11,305 bases of DNA from Pseudomonadota bacterium. Its GTDB lineage: Bacteria > Desulfobacterota > Desulfovibrionia > Desulfovibrionales > Desulfovibrionaceae. Every line of letters begins with the position of its first letter. The first letter of the stretch is position 1. The notes below the pieces were generated by a model, which worked only from the letters and a program-made list of their open reading frames with translations, was not told the DNA's origin and did no database searches. The position numbers were made by a program, and so were the translations under genes. Below are positions 1-8,405 of the stretch, piece by piece. The stretch covers positions 1-11,305 of the forward strand of contig JAEYTO010000108.1 in assembly GCA_023433925.1 (NCBI GenBank). Reading direction: 5' to 3'.

Positions 1-165
1 AATGAAATGCGGGTTCCAAGGGCCGCCTTATCAAGAGCGGGCCTTGGTGGGTGGGGTCTGGGGAGGGCAAAGCCCTTCCCAGTCATCTGCAAGTTGCGCT
101 TAACGCATTTGGCGAATCAATTGGAAGAGGGCATTGCCCTCTCTCAGACTCTCTCTCGCCGGGGG
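1..165 (+). repeat. Modular hairpin repeat, copy 1 (left part cut by window edge)
   Basis: This stretch matches the reverse strand of 5650-5863. Block A (42-97) equals the complement of 5698-5750 except for one substitution and a three-base insertion. Block B (105-153) matches the complement of 5815-5863 at 42 of 49 positions. Each block holds a stem with a three-base loop: 60-68 pairs with 72-80 around AAA, with one G-T wobble, and 126-132 pairs with 136-142 around ATT. A further imperfect stem, CCAAGG (16-21) with CCTTGG (42-47), sits at the left edge. In this copy A precedes B, while in copy 2 B precedes A, so this may be the end of one unit followed by the start of the next. No protein is encoded. 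The upstream gene is outside the window. Confidence 0.85.
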
Positions 166-168
166 AAT

Positions 169-212
169 GGGCGACTCGGGCCGTCCTGGCCCTCGCCCTG
201 CGGGCGTCGCCC
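169..212. other. Predicted three-way-junction fold
   Basis: Three perfect stems nest into a compact cruciform. Outer stem: GGGCGAC (169-175) with GTCGCCC (206-212). Second stem: GGGCC (178-182) with GGCCC (188-192), loop GTCCT. Third stem: GCCC (195-198) with GGGC (202-205), loop TGC. Only TC (176-177) and TC (193-194) are unpaired in the junction. It lies directly after block B of the hairpin repeat. Which strand is transcribed, if any, cannot be told from the sequence. On the minus strand the second loop reads AGGAC. Confidence 0.55.
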
Positions 213-226
213 AAAGCAGCGATGTC

Positions 227-250
227 CAATCGTGCCGTCCTGCACGATTG
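227..250. other. Perfect 9-bp hairpin with CGTCCT loop
   Basis: CAATCGTGC (227-235) pairs without mismatch with GCACGATTG (242-250) around loop CGTCCT. The hairpin tip GCCGTCCTG (234-242) is identical to the tip of the neighbouring hairpin at 180-188, although the two stems differ. No run of T follows on either strand, so it is not a standard terminator. Confidence 0.6.
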
Positions 251-276
251 TCCTCAGTTGAAAGCGCAGGGGGTTC

Positions 277-344
277 CCGGTTCAATTGCAACCCGCCATA
301 AACGAATGCAGCCGGACATTGGGCATGGATTGCATTTGAACCGG
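277..344. repeat. Long imperfect inverted repeat upstream of the cyclase gene
   Basis: The arms 277-290 and 331-344 are complementary at 13 of 14 positions, with a single T-T mismatch, and are separated by 40 bases. The left arm overlaps block C of the hairpin repeat family (274-300), which reappears on the minus strand at 5650-5676 with four differences. The structure ends about 290 bases before the likely cyclase start, so it could be part of a long leader or an operator. No known protein-binding consensus was recognised. Confidence 0.5.
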
Positions 345-633
345 AAGCGCGTTGCCTGCCCAGGGCGCTATTCACCAAGCCTGTTCCTGATTAGTCGGTT
401 TTGGAACCAACGGTTCATTCGCAGACTGCTTTATTGTACTCTTCCTGCAAACAGGATAAGCCCTGCCCAGAGGTTCGTTGACTAGGACATCTTGCTTTGA
501 AAATGCTCTGCAAGTCATGCGTCGGCATGGCCTGCCGCCGCGTAGGCGCAAGCGCAATTCACTTACGCCGCCAACGCCGGAGCGGGCGTCTCAAAATCAA
601 TCTGCTCTAATTGAATGGTCCAGCGCCAAAGCA
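345..633. other. Gene-free leader region of the cyclase
   Basis: No reading frame here looks like protein. An upstream in-frame extension of the cyclase exists from 478, but its composition is unlike any sensor N-terminus. A TTGACT at 478-483 followed 15 bases later by GAAAAT (499-504) is a poor sigma-70 candidate. Small hairpins occur, for example GAACC/GGTTC near 399-411. Bases 603-618 repeat a segment of copy 2 of the hairpin repeat (5685-5700, opposite strand) with two A/G differences. Confidence 0.4.
603..618 (+). repeat. Isolated fragment (block D) of the hairpin repeat family
   Basis: This 16-base segment, TGCTCTAATTGAATGG, matches the minus strand of 5685-5700 at 14 of 16 positions. 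In copy 2 the same segment directly joins blocks A and C, whereas here it stands alone just before the cyclase start codon. It may be a remnant of a larger repeat array that once filled the leader. Confidence 0.5.
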
Positions 634-2574
634 ATGATCAACTCCCTGCGTTTGAAGCTCCTGGTGCTCCTGGCCGCGCTGGCGGCACTATCCATATTGG
701 CGTTCGGCCTGTATTCCTACTCCCGCTCCAAGGCGCTGCTGCTGCACGACGCCATGAATGCAGTCCAGGATCAGGTGCGCACCATCGGCAACACCGCCGG
801 CAGGAGCTTTGCCCGCAATGCGGCGCATCAGGTGCGGGTCCTGTCGCAAAGCCCATCCGTGCTTGCGCGTATGCGCGGCGACCGCGACGAGGATGGCTTC
901 CTGGCCGAATGGGCCATGTTCAAGCGGCTGAATCCCCATGTCTGGCGCATCTACATGGCCGACCGCTCGGGCAAGATGGCCTCCCACTCCCCCGACAGCC
1001 CGCCGGAAGACTACTCGCCCCTGGAGCGGCCCTGGTACCGGGACGCCCTAAGCCGCCCAGGCAGCGTGGTCTGGACCGGGCCATACAAGGATGCCGCCAT
1101 CGGCAAGCCGATGACCAGCGTCGAGACGACCATTTCCGATCCCGCCACCGGCGCGACTCTCGGCGTTTTCAGCATGGATGTCTCCATGGAGGGGCTGGAG
1201 CTCGCCCTGTCCACGGTCTCCCTGCCCACGGGCAGCGGCCTGTTCATCCTGAATCGCGAGGGCGACATCGTCGCGGCCTCGGCCGGGGCCCGGGCCATGG
1301 TCTCCGAGATCGGCGCGCACTGGCTCCGCAAGGCCCTGGCCCTCGGCACGGACAGCATCCTCCGGGAAGGCGGGCGATCTCTGCTTCTGGGTGTCACGGA
1401 CATGGGCGTTCCCGAGTGGAAGCTCCTGCTCCTCGTGCCCCACGACGAGATCCTGCAACGAGCCAGGCCCCTGCGCACGAGCGCCTTCGTGGCCAGTTTT
1501 CTCGTCATGGCGGCCGCGGGCGCCCTGCTCGTCCTCCTCTTCAGGCACATAGCCGGCCGCGTGCGGCGGCTGACCCGCTACATGACCGAGGTCGCCGCCG
1601 GCAGGACCGACCTGCTGACCCTGTTCTCCGGGCGGGACGAGTTCAGCATCATCAATACGCGCTTCAATGAAATGGTGCACGCTTGGCGGGAGGCCGAGGC
1701 CGACCTCGCGCGCACCGAGCAGAGCTACCGGCGGACGTTCCAGGACGCGCCGCTCGGCATATTCCGCAGCATCCCCGAAGGCCGCTTCCTGAGCATGAAC
1801 GCCGAGGGGGCGCGCATGCTCGGCTACGACACTCCCGAAGAAATCGTGGCCTCTGTCTCGGATTTGGTCGAGGACCTTTATGTCAATCCCGCCGACCGCA
1901 TCAGGTTTCTCAATGAACTGGAGCGCCACGGCAGCGTGAAGGATTTCCAGGTCCAGTTCCGCCGCAAGGACAGCTCCACCGTCTGGGTCTCGCTCTGCGC
2001 GCGGCTCGTGAACGAGGATCAGCAGTTCATCGATGGCTTCATCACCGACGTGAACGAGCGCATCCGCGACAAGGAGCGGCTGGAGCTGCTGGCGACCAAG
2101 GATGATCTGACCGGGGCCTGGAACCGCCGCCACTTCATGGACATTCTCCAGCGGGAGATCTCCCGCGCCCAGCGATACGGTCACGCCCTGTCGGTGCTCA
2201 TGCTCGACGCGGACCACTTCAAGATCATCAACGACCGCCACGGCCACCTGGCCGGAGACCGCGTGCTGCAACACATCGTCGAGACGCTCCTGACGGGCGT
2301 GCGCGAGGTGGACACCCTGGCCCGCATAGGCGGCGAGGAGTTCGCGCTCCTGCTGCCCGAGACCGGCCATGCCGAGGCCCAGGAGCTCGCCGAGAGGCTG
2401 CGCGCGACCCTGGCGGCCGAACCCGCGCCCTGGCCCGACGGCTCCATCCCCTGCACAGTGAGCATCGGCGTGGCGACCATATCGGAGCAGGTCGTCGACG
2501 CGGACACGCTTCTCCAGATCGCGGACATCCGCCTCTACGAGGCCAAGAGCGCCGGCCGCAACCGCGTCCGCTGA
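634..2574 (+). CDS. Membrane diguanylate cyclase (dCACHE-HAMP-PAS-GGDEF)
   Basis: This 646-residue protein should make c-di-GMP from two GTP at the inner membrane in response to a periplasmic signal. In order: a transmembrane helix near 7-27, a periplasmic dCACHE-type sensor about 30-280 with the family WYR motif (134-136), a second membrane helix about 283-303, a HAMP segment about 304-357, a PAS domain about 363-475 and a GGDEF domain about 483-646. The cyclase active site is intact (DDLTGAWNRR, D525 and D527, GGEEF at 566-570), and RxxD at 557-560, five residues before it, forms a product-inhibition I-site. Y127, R132, W134, Y135, Y151, D153 and D182 resemble the amino-acid-binding dCACHE motif. 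The start at 634 was chosen because a hydrophobic signal anchor follows at once; the Shine-Dalgarno is weak. A TTG at 478 is in frame but unlikely. No EAL domain is present. It converges on the argJ operon. Confidence 0.93.
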   Translation: MINSLRLKLLVLLAALAALSILAFGLYSYSRSKALLLHDAMNAVQDQVRTIGNTAGRSFARNAAHQVRVLSQSPSVLARMRGDRDEDGFLAEWAMFKRLNPHVWRIYMADRSGKMASHSPDSPPEDYSPLERPWYRDALSRPGSVVWTGPYKDAAIGKPMTSVETTISDPATGATLGVFSMDVSMEGLELALSTVSLPTGSGLFILNREGDIVAASAGARAMVSEIGAHWLRKALALGTDSILREGGRSLLLGVTDMGVPEWKLLLLVPHDEILQRARPLRTSAFVASFLVMAAAGALLVLLFRHIAGRVRRLTRYMTEVAAGRTDLLTLFSGRDEFSIINTRFNEMVHAWREAEADLARTEQSYRRTFQDAPLGIFRSIPEGRFLSMNAEGARMLGYDTPEEIVASVSDLVEDLYVNPADRIRFLNELERHGSVKDFQVQFRRKDSSTVWVSLCARLVNEDQQFIDGFITDVNERIRDKERLELLATKDDLTGAWNRRHFMDILQREISRAQRYGHALSVLMLDADHFKIINDRHGHLAGDRVLQHIVETLLTGVREVDTLARIGGEEFALLLPETGHAEAQELAERLRATLAAEPAPWPDGSIPCTVSIGVATISEQVVDADTLLQIADIRLYEAKSAGRNRVR

Positions 2575-2599
2575 CGGATCCCAGCTTCACGGGACCGCA

Positions 2600-2623
2600 C
2601 CCAAGGCCAGCCAGGCCTCTGGG
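2600..2623. terminator. Hairpin between convergent genes, possible bidirectional terminator
   Basis: CCCAAGGCC (2600-2608) pairs with GGCCTCTGGG (2614-2623) with one bulged C (2619) and loop AGCCA. It sits between the cyclase stop and the phosphoesterase stop, where transcripts from both sides should end. Neither side has a T-run, so termination by this hairpin alone is uncertain. Confidence 0.4.
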
Positions 2624-2637
2624 CATCTATGTCTAGA

Positions 2638-3129
2638 TTAACGGACCGGCACGTGCTCGCAACGCGGCTCTCGCCCATGCTCCAGGGTCAGCAGCGCCAG
2701 GCTGGGGCGCTCTTCGCGCGCAAGGTCCAGGCTGCCGGGATTGAGCAGCCAGGTCGAGCCGACCTTCTCCCAATGCGTCCGGTGGGTATGGCCGTAGCAG
2801 ACGATGTCCAGGCCCGGCCCAAGGGCTTCCAGGACCGTCAGGCCCACCCGGCTGCGCGGCCCCCAGCCGTGGGCCAGGCCCATGGAGAAGCCGGCCAGAT
2901 CCAGCCTGAGCGTGCCGGGCAGGTCGATCCCGCCGCCCCAGGCGTCGCAGTTGCCGCTCACGCCATGAAAGGCCGGATGCGAGGATTCGAGATAGCGCAG
3001 CAGGGCCGCGCCAGTGATGTCTCCGCAGTGCAGGAGCGCGTCGGCCGAGGCGAGATGGCGCTCGAAGACGCGGCGGAAAGCGTCCGAGGGGGCTTCGAGG
3101 TGCGTGTCCGAGATGACCGCGACAAGCAT
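2638..3129 (-). CDS. YfcE/MJ0936-type metallophosphoesterase
   Basis: A 163-residue cytosolic calcineurin-like phosphoesterase, the usual size for this small subfamily, which hydrolyses phosphodiester or phosphomonoester bonds with two metal ions. The metal-binding motifs are complete and in order: D8-T-H10 (SDTH), GD with D37, GN with N60 (GNCD), H87, and GHTH with H114 and H116. The N-terminal sequence is typical, supporting the ATG at 3129. The stop of the HD-domain gene lies six bases upstream, and an AAAGGG overlapping that stop may serve as ribosome binding site, at short spacing. It is the last gene of the argJ operon. The physiological substrate is not known from sequence; homologues act on model phosphodiesters. 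Confidence 0.9.
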   Translation of the reverse strand: MLVAVISDTHLEAPSDAFRRVFERHLASADALLHCGDITGAALLRYLESSHPAFHGVSGNCDAWGGGIDLPGTLRLDLAGFSMGLAHGWGPRSRVGLTVLEALGPGLDIVCYGHTHRTHWEKVGSTWLLNPGSLDLAREERPSLALLTLEHGREPRCEHVPVR

Positions 3130-3135
3130 GGCCCT

Positions 3136-3765
3136 TTACTTGCCCGGCTTGCCGTTCTTGCGCGCCCACCAGGCCGCGTCCGGCCCCAGGAACCACCAGT
3201 CCGTGTGGTCGGTCTCGGCGATACGCGCGGCGAGCGCCTGGCCCTGTTCCGTGCGCAGGCGCTCCAGGGCCGCCGCGAGCCACTTGCCCGCATAGGAGTT
3301 GCCCAGGTCGAGCTGCTCCTTGAGGTTCAGGATGAGGTCGATCTGGTCCGCGTCCTGGGCGAGCCTGGCCTCCAGGCTGTCCACGTCCTCCAGCTCCTCC
3401 CATAGGGGCAGGATGTCCTCCTCCAGGCCGGTGCCGGCCAGGGCGTGCTCCATGGCCAGGGTTCGCTTGGAGGCGTTGTAGGCCTTGTTCACGTAGTTGA
3501 AGTCGCCCGTGCGCGCCTCGTGCAGGTCGTGGAACAGGCAGAGCATGGCCGTATGCGAGGAATCGGCCCCGGCCATGCGGGCCAGGACGAAGCCGATGAC
3601 CGCCGTGCGGAAGGAGTGCTCGGCCACGTTCTCCTGGCCCGTGCCCAGGAACTGGTAGCCCGTGCGCGGGGTCTTGCGCAGCATGCCCGTCTCGAAGAGG
3701 AAGTCGGCCAGGCGCGTGAGCCGGTCGCGCTCGCGCAGGTTCTTGTCGAAGTCTTTAATATCCAC
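3136..3765 (-). CDS. HD-domain hydrolase, YfbR/HDDC2-like (probable 5'-deoxynucleotidase)
   Basis: A 209-residue cytosolic HD-superfamily metal-dependent phosphohydrolase. Visible ligands are H50 (in AEHS), H79-D80, E83 and D88 (in HDLHEARTGD) and D138 or D140 (in QDADQID). The offsets of E and D from the HD pair (+3 and +8) equal those I recall for E. coli YfbR, which dephosphorylates deoxynucleoside 5'-monophosphates. The HDDC2 branch is equally possible. The start is a GTG at 3763-3765, 17 bases after the argJ stop, with GGAG 11 bases upstream; no ATG lies closer to the conserved part. The rest of the protein is a helical extension ending in a Lys/Trp-rich tail. It sits in the middle of the argJ operon, with no obvious functional link to arginine synthesis. 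Confidence 0.85.
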   Translation of the reverse strand: MDIKDFDKNLRERDRLTRLADFLFETGMLRKTPRTGYQFLGTGQENVAEHSFRTAVIGFVLARMAGADSSHTAMLCLFHDLHEARTGDFNYVNKAYNASKRTLAMEHALAGTGLEEDILPLWEELEDVDSLEARLAQDADQIDLILNLKEQLDLGNSYAGKWLAAALERLRTEQGQALAARIAETDHTDWWFLGPDAAWWARKNGKPGK

Positions 3766-3782
3766 GTCCTGCCCAGCTCCGG

Positions 3783-4973
3783 CTACGTGCGGTAATCGGC
3801 GTTGATCTTGACGTACTCCACGGTCAGGTCCGAGGCGAGCAGGGTGTACTCGCCCGGCCCGTCGCCCAGGCTGACCTCGATGGAGATGTCGCGCTGGTGC
3901 ATGTGCGCCGCGAGCAGACCGTCGATGTCCCCGACCTTGGGCGCGCCGCCCTCGAAGATGGTCACGCCGCCGATGGCCATGGCCACTCGGTCGGGGTTGA
4001 ACTCGGCCCCGCTGCGGCCCACGGCGGCCACGATGCGGCCCCAGTTGGCGTCCCGGCCGAACAGGGCGGTCTTGACCAGCGGCGAGTTGCCCACGGCGCG
4101 CGCGGCAAGCTCGGCCTGGCGGTCGTCGAGCGCGCCGACGATGTGGATGCGCACGACCTTGGTGCCGCCCTCGGCGTCCTGCACGATCATGTAGGCCAGG
4201 GCCTCGCAGACCTCGCTCACGGCCTCCAGCAGCGCCTGGCGGCCATCCGGGCCGATGCGCACGCCGGAGGCGCCGTTGGCCAGGGCCAGCACGCAGTCGT
4301 TGGTCGAGGTGTCGCCGTCCACGGTGATGCGGTTGAAACTGCGTTCCACGGCCTGGCGCAGCACGTCCTGCCACAAGCCAGGCTCGACTTCGGCGTCACA
4401 GGCGATGAAGCCGAGCATGGTGGCCATGTTCGGGCAGATCATGCCCGCGCCCTTGGCCACGCCAAGCACGCGGACCTCCCTTTCGACGTTGTCGTCGGGC
4501 CGCAGCGTGGCCCAGGCCAGCTTGGGGAAGGAATCCGTGGTCATGATGGCCCGCGTGAACTCCATGGGCCCGACCTTGCCCAGGGATTCGGACAGCTCGG
4601 GCATGGCCGCGCGCCAGCGGTCGAGCTTGATGTGCTGGCCGATGACGCCCGTGGACGCCGGCAGGAGATCGTCCATGGTCACGCCCACGGCCTGGGCGGC
4701 CATCTCCAGGGACACGCGGCAGTTCACGAGACCCTGCTCGCCCGTGCAGGCGTTGGCCTGGCCCGAATTGGCCACCACGCCGCGCACGCGCTCGCGCGAG
4801 GAGAGCGTCTCGATGCACTGCACCACCGGCGCGGCCTGGAAGCGGTTGGTCGTGAACACGCCCGCGGCCACGGCCGGCGTGTCGCTGAGCATGACGGCGA
4901 GGTCGTAGCGGCCCTCGCGCTTGAAGGCCGCCTTGGCCGCGGCGAAACGAAAGCCCTTGGGTATCGGGATCAT
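3783..4973 (-). CDS. argJ: Glutamate N-acetyltransferase / amino-acid acetyltransferase ArgJ
   Basis: ArgJ moves the acetyl group from N-acetylornithine to glutamate, closing the acetyl cycle of arginine synthesis; bifunctional forms also use acetyl-CoA. The 396-residue length is normal. The precursor cleaves itself before the nucleophile threonine: the site is A184-T185 in CPNMATMLGF. The STG motif at 107-109 supplies the oxyanion hole, and the C-terminus (YVKINADYRT) is family-typical and complete. The start was placed at the ATG 4971-4973 (MIPIPKGFRF), preceded by GAGGA at about seven bases. An in-frame upstream ATG at 5021 would add 16 unconserved residues. It is the first gene of a three-gene operon with the HD hydrolase and the phosphoesterase. 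Whether it is mono- or bifunctional cannot be read from the sequence. Confidence 0.97.
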   Translation of the reverse strand: MIPIPKGFRFAAAKAAFKREGRYDLAVMLSDTPAVAAGVFTTNRFQAAPVVQCIETLSSRERVRGVVANSGQANACTGEQGLVNCRVSLEMAAQAVGVTMDDLLPASTGVIGQHIKLDRWRAAMPELSESLGKVGPMEFTRAIMTTDSFPKLAWATLRPDDNVEREVRVLGVAKGAGMICPNMATMLGFIACDAEVEPGLWQDVLRQAVERSFNRITVDGDTSTNDCVLALANGASGVRIGPDGRQALLEAVSEVCEALAYMIVQDAEGGTKVVRIHIVGALDDRQAELAARAVGNSPLVKTALFGRDANWGRIVAAVGRSGAEFNPDRVAMAIGGVTIFEGGAPKVGDIDGLLAAHMHQRDISIEVSLGDGPGEYTLLASDLTVEYVKINADYRT

Positions 4974-5360
4974 GGCTGCATCCTCATGTTCTGCATGCCC
5001 GGCTGGATCGCCCGGACGCAAAGAGGACTCTCATAGCGCAGAGCGCGGGCGATTCCAAGCGCCATGTCCCGTCCGTTGCCGCGTCCGTCAGGCGAGTCGC
5101 CGCGCGCGGCGTGGCGCGAACGCCGGAGAGCGCCAAGGCAGGAGGCCGCGAATGACCTTGACCCCTTCCCTTCGGGAGGCTCCTGCCAGCAGAGCTGATG
5201 CGGAAGCTCCCGAAATCGGCGGAACCCATTGGCACAAGGCAGCCCTAAAATAATGGCCATGCGCCATTCCTTGCCCCATCCTGCCTGGAGGAACCGGAAA
5301 CCGGCCGGCAGCCGGCGCTGACAACACCCGGCGCTCGCCACATTCCCAAGGAGGTCTGCC
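4974..5360. other. Divergent intergenic region between argJ and the DUF1328 gene
   Basis: No gene is convincing here. Frames crossing it are Arg/Ala-rich noise from GC-rich DNA. The region must contain promoters for both sides, but none is clear: TAAAAT at 5246-5251 resembles a plus-strand -10 box and TTGGCA at 5229-5234 a -35 box, yet they are only 11 bases apart. It contains a stem-loop at 5137-5187 and a GCCGGC-rich palindromic patch near 5303-5318. No arginine-repressor box was recognised. Confidence 0.5.
5137..5187 (-). promoter_or_regulatory. Stem-loop in the presumed argJ leader
   Basis: GGCAGGAG (5137-5144) pairs perfectly with CTCCTGCC (5180-5187). Inside lies a smaller hairpin, CTTCCC (5165-5170) with GGGAGG (5174-5179) and loop TTC, the same three-base loop style as the repeats elsewhere in the window. 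It is about 165 bases before the argJ start on the strand that would be transcribed into argJ. No leader peptide or T-run accompanies it, so a role in attenuation is only a possibility. Confidence 0.3.
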
Positions 5361-5525
5361 ATGCTATCCTGGGCAGTCATATTCCTCATCGTCGCCATCG
5401 TCGCGGCCATCTTCGGGTTCGGAGGCATAGCCGGCACCGCGGCGGGCATCGCCAAGATCCTCTTCTTCGTCTTTCTGGTCCTGTTCATCATCTCGCTCGT
5501 CATGGGCCGCAGGCCGAGGGTTTGA
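5361..5525 (+). CDS. DUF1328 / YtjA-type small membrane protein
   Basis: A 54-residue protein beginning MLSWAVIFLIVAIVAAIFGF. It has two hydrophobic helices (about 3-20 and 32-48) around a Gly/Ala-rich turn (GFGGIAGTAAGIAK) and a short basic tail (GRRPRV), the standard pattern of DUF1328, also called the YtjA family. An excellent ribosome binding site, AAGGAGG at 5348-5354, precedes the ATG by six bases. Family members are small inner-membrane proteins of unknown function, often annotated as stress-associated. It is a single gene, divergent from argJ and convergent with secA. Confidence 0.9.
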   Translation: MLSWAVIFLIVAIVAAIFGFGGIAGTAAGIAKILFFVFLVLFIISLVMGRRPRV

Positions 5526-5583
5526 GCGCCGCCTCAAAGCAGCCGGAAATGCGGGCCATGGCGAGATAGCAGGAATCGAGACG
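5526..5583. other. Spacer after the DUF1328 gene
   Basis: These 58 bases lie between the DUF1328 stop and the A-run of the minus-strand terminator. I see no hairpin followed by a T-run on the plus strand, so the DUF1328 transcript may rely on the following structure or end elsewhere. Confidence 0.3.
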
Positions 5584-5615
5584 AAAAAAGGCCGGAAAGG
5601 TTTCCCTTCCCGGCC
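5584..5615 (-). terminator. Intrinsic terminator on the minus strand (secA side)
   Basis: On the minus strand an 11-pair stem (5615-5605 with 5600-5590), including one G-U pair and a four-base loop, is followed at once by six T (complement of the A-run 5584-5589). This is a textbook rho-independent terminator for minus-strand transcription. It lies about 250 bases beyond the secA stop, so secA transcripts that reach it carry repeat copy 2 as a 3' untranslated region. In the plus direction the same stem has only an interrupted T stretch (CTTCGCTTTC) and would be weaker. Confidence 0.8.
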
Positions 5616-5649
5616 CTTCGCTTTCGAGACCCAGCCTGCCGTCGCTCGC

Positions 5650-5863
5650 TACGGCAGATTGCAATTGAACTGGGAAATACCCGTCCATTCAACCAGAGCA
5701 ACTTGCAGATGACCGGGAAGGGCTTTGCCCTCCCCAGACCCCCACCAAGGGCCACGGGCTCTTGGACCCCTCATTTTGAAATGAGGGTCCAGGGAAATCA
5801 TTTCCCTGGCAGGTGAGAGTCTGAGAGAGGGCAGCGCCCTCTCTCAGTTGATTCACTAAATGC
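5650..5863 (-). repeat. Modular hairpin repeat, copy 2 (in the secA 3' region)
   Basis: Read on the minus strand from the secA stop the order is: block B (5863-5815), a stem 5809-5801/5797-5789, a stem 5787-5780/5775-5768 extended past a bulge, a stem 5765-5757/5753-5745, block A with its stem 5735-5727/5723-5715, block D (5700-5685) and block C (5676-5650). Most stems enclose three-base loops. Linkers such as GGTGGGGGTCT are shared with copies 1 and 3, while stems vary but remain paired. Block B starts two bases after the secA stop codon. No protein is encoded. Confidence 0.85.
5821..5847 (-). terminator. Perfect 12-bp hairpin right after secA
   Basis: CTGAGAGAGGGC (5821-5832) pairs fully with GCCCTCTCTCAG (5836-5847) around a three-base loop. 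It begins 17 bases after the secA stop. There is no T-run, so it may act as a barrier to 3' exonucleases or weak terminator rather than a full intrinsic terminator. It is block B of the repeat family; copy 1 keeps only the inner seven pairs. Confidence 0.5.
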
Positions 5864-5864
5864 T

Positions 5865-8378
<2,514 letters not shown>

Positions 8379-8405
8379 GTGCTCTCCTTAGTCCGGTATC
8401 ACGTC

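Noticed and set aside
1..350. CRISPR array or tRNA-like cloverleaf
   Set aside because: There are no regularly spaced direct repeats with unique spacers. The three-way junction lacks an acceptor stem, T-loop and anticodon arm.
51..485. A 144-codon open frame on the plus strand, with others at 100-378 and 372-557 on the minus strand
   Set aside because: They run through hairpin repeats, lack family features and have compositions expected from GC-rich noncoding DNA.
478..633. A 52-residue N-terminal extension of the cyclase from a TTG codon
   Set aside because: It is Arg/Pro-rich with no signal or domain, and the membrane anchor begins right after the ATG at 634. The weak ribosome binding site at 634 leaves slight doubt.
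4974..5021. A 16-residue longer start for ArgJ
   Set aside because: The added residues are unlike ArgJ N-termini, and the inner ATG has a well-placed GAGGA.
5229..5251. Possible sigma-54 or sigma-70 promoter for the DUF1328 gene
   Set aside because: The TGGCAC half lacks a GC at the required distance for sigma-54, and the -35/-10 candidates are only 11 bases apart.
4970..5503. A 177-codon minus-strand frame over the DUF1328 gene and the argJ leader, considered as an Arg-rich leader peptide
   Set aside because: It is antisense to a well-supported small gene for part of its length, and its Arg content follows from GC-rich DNA. No attenuator structure accompanies it.
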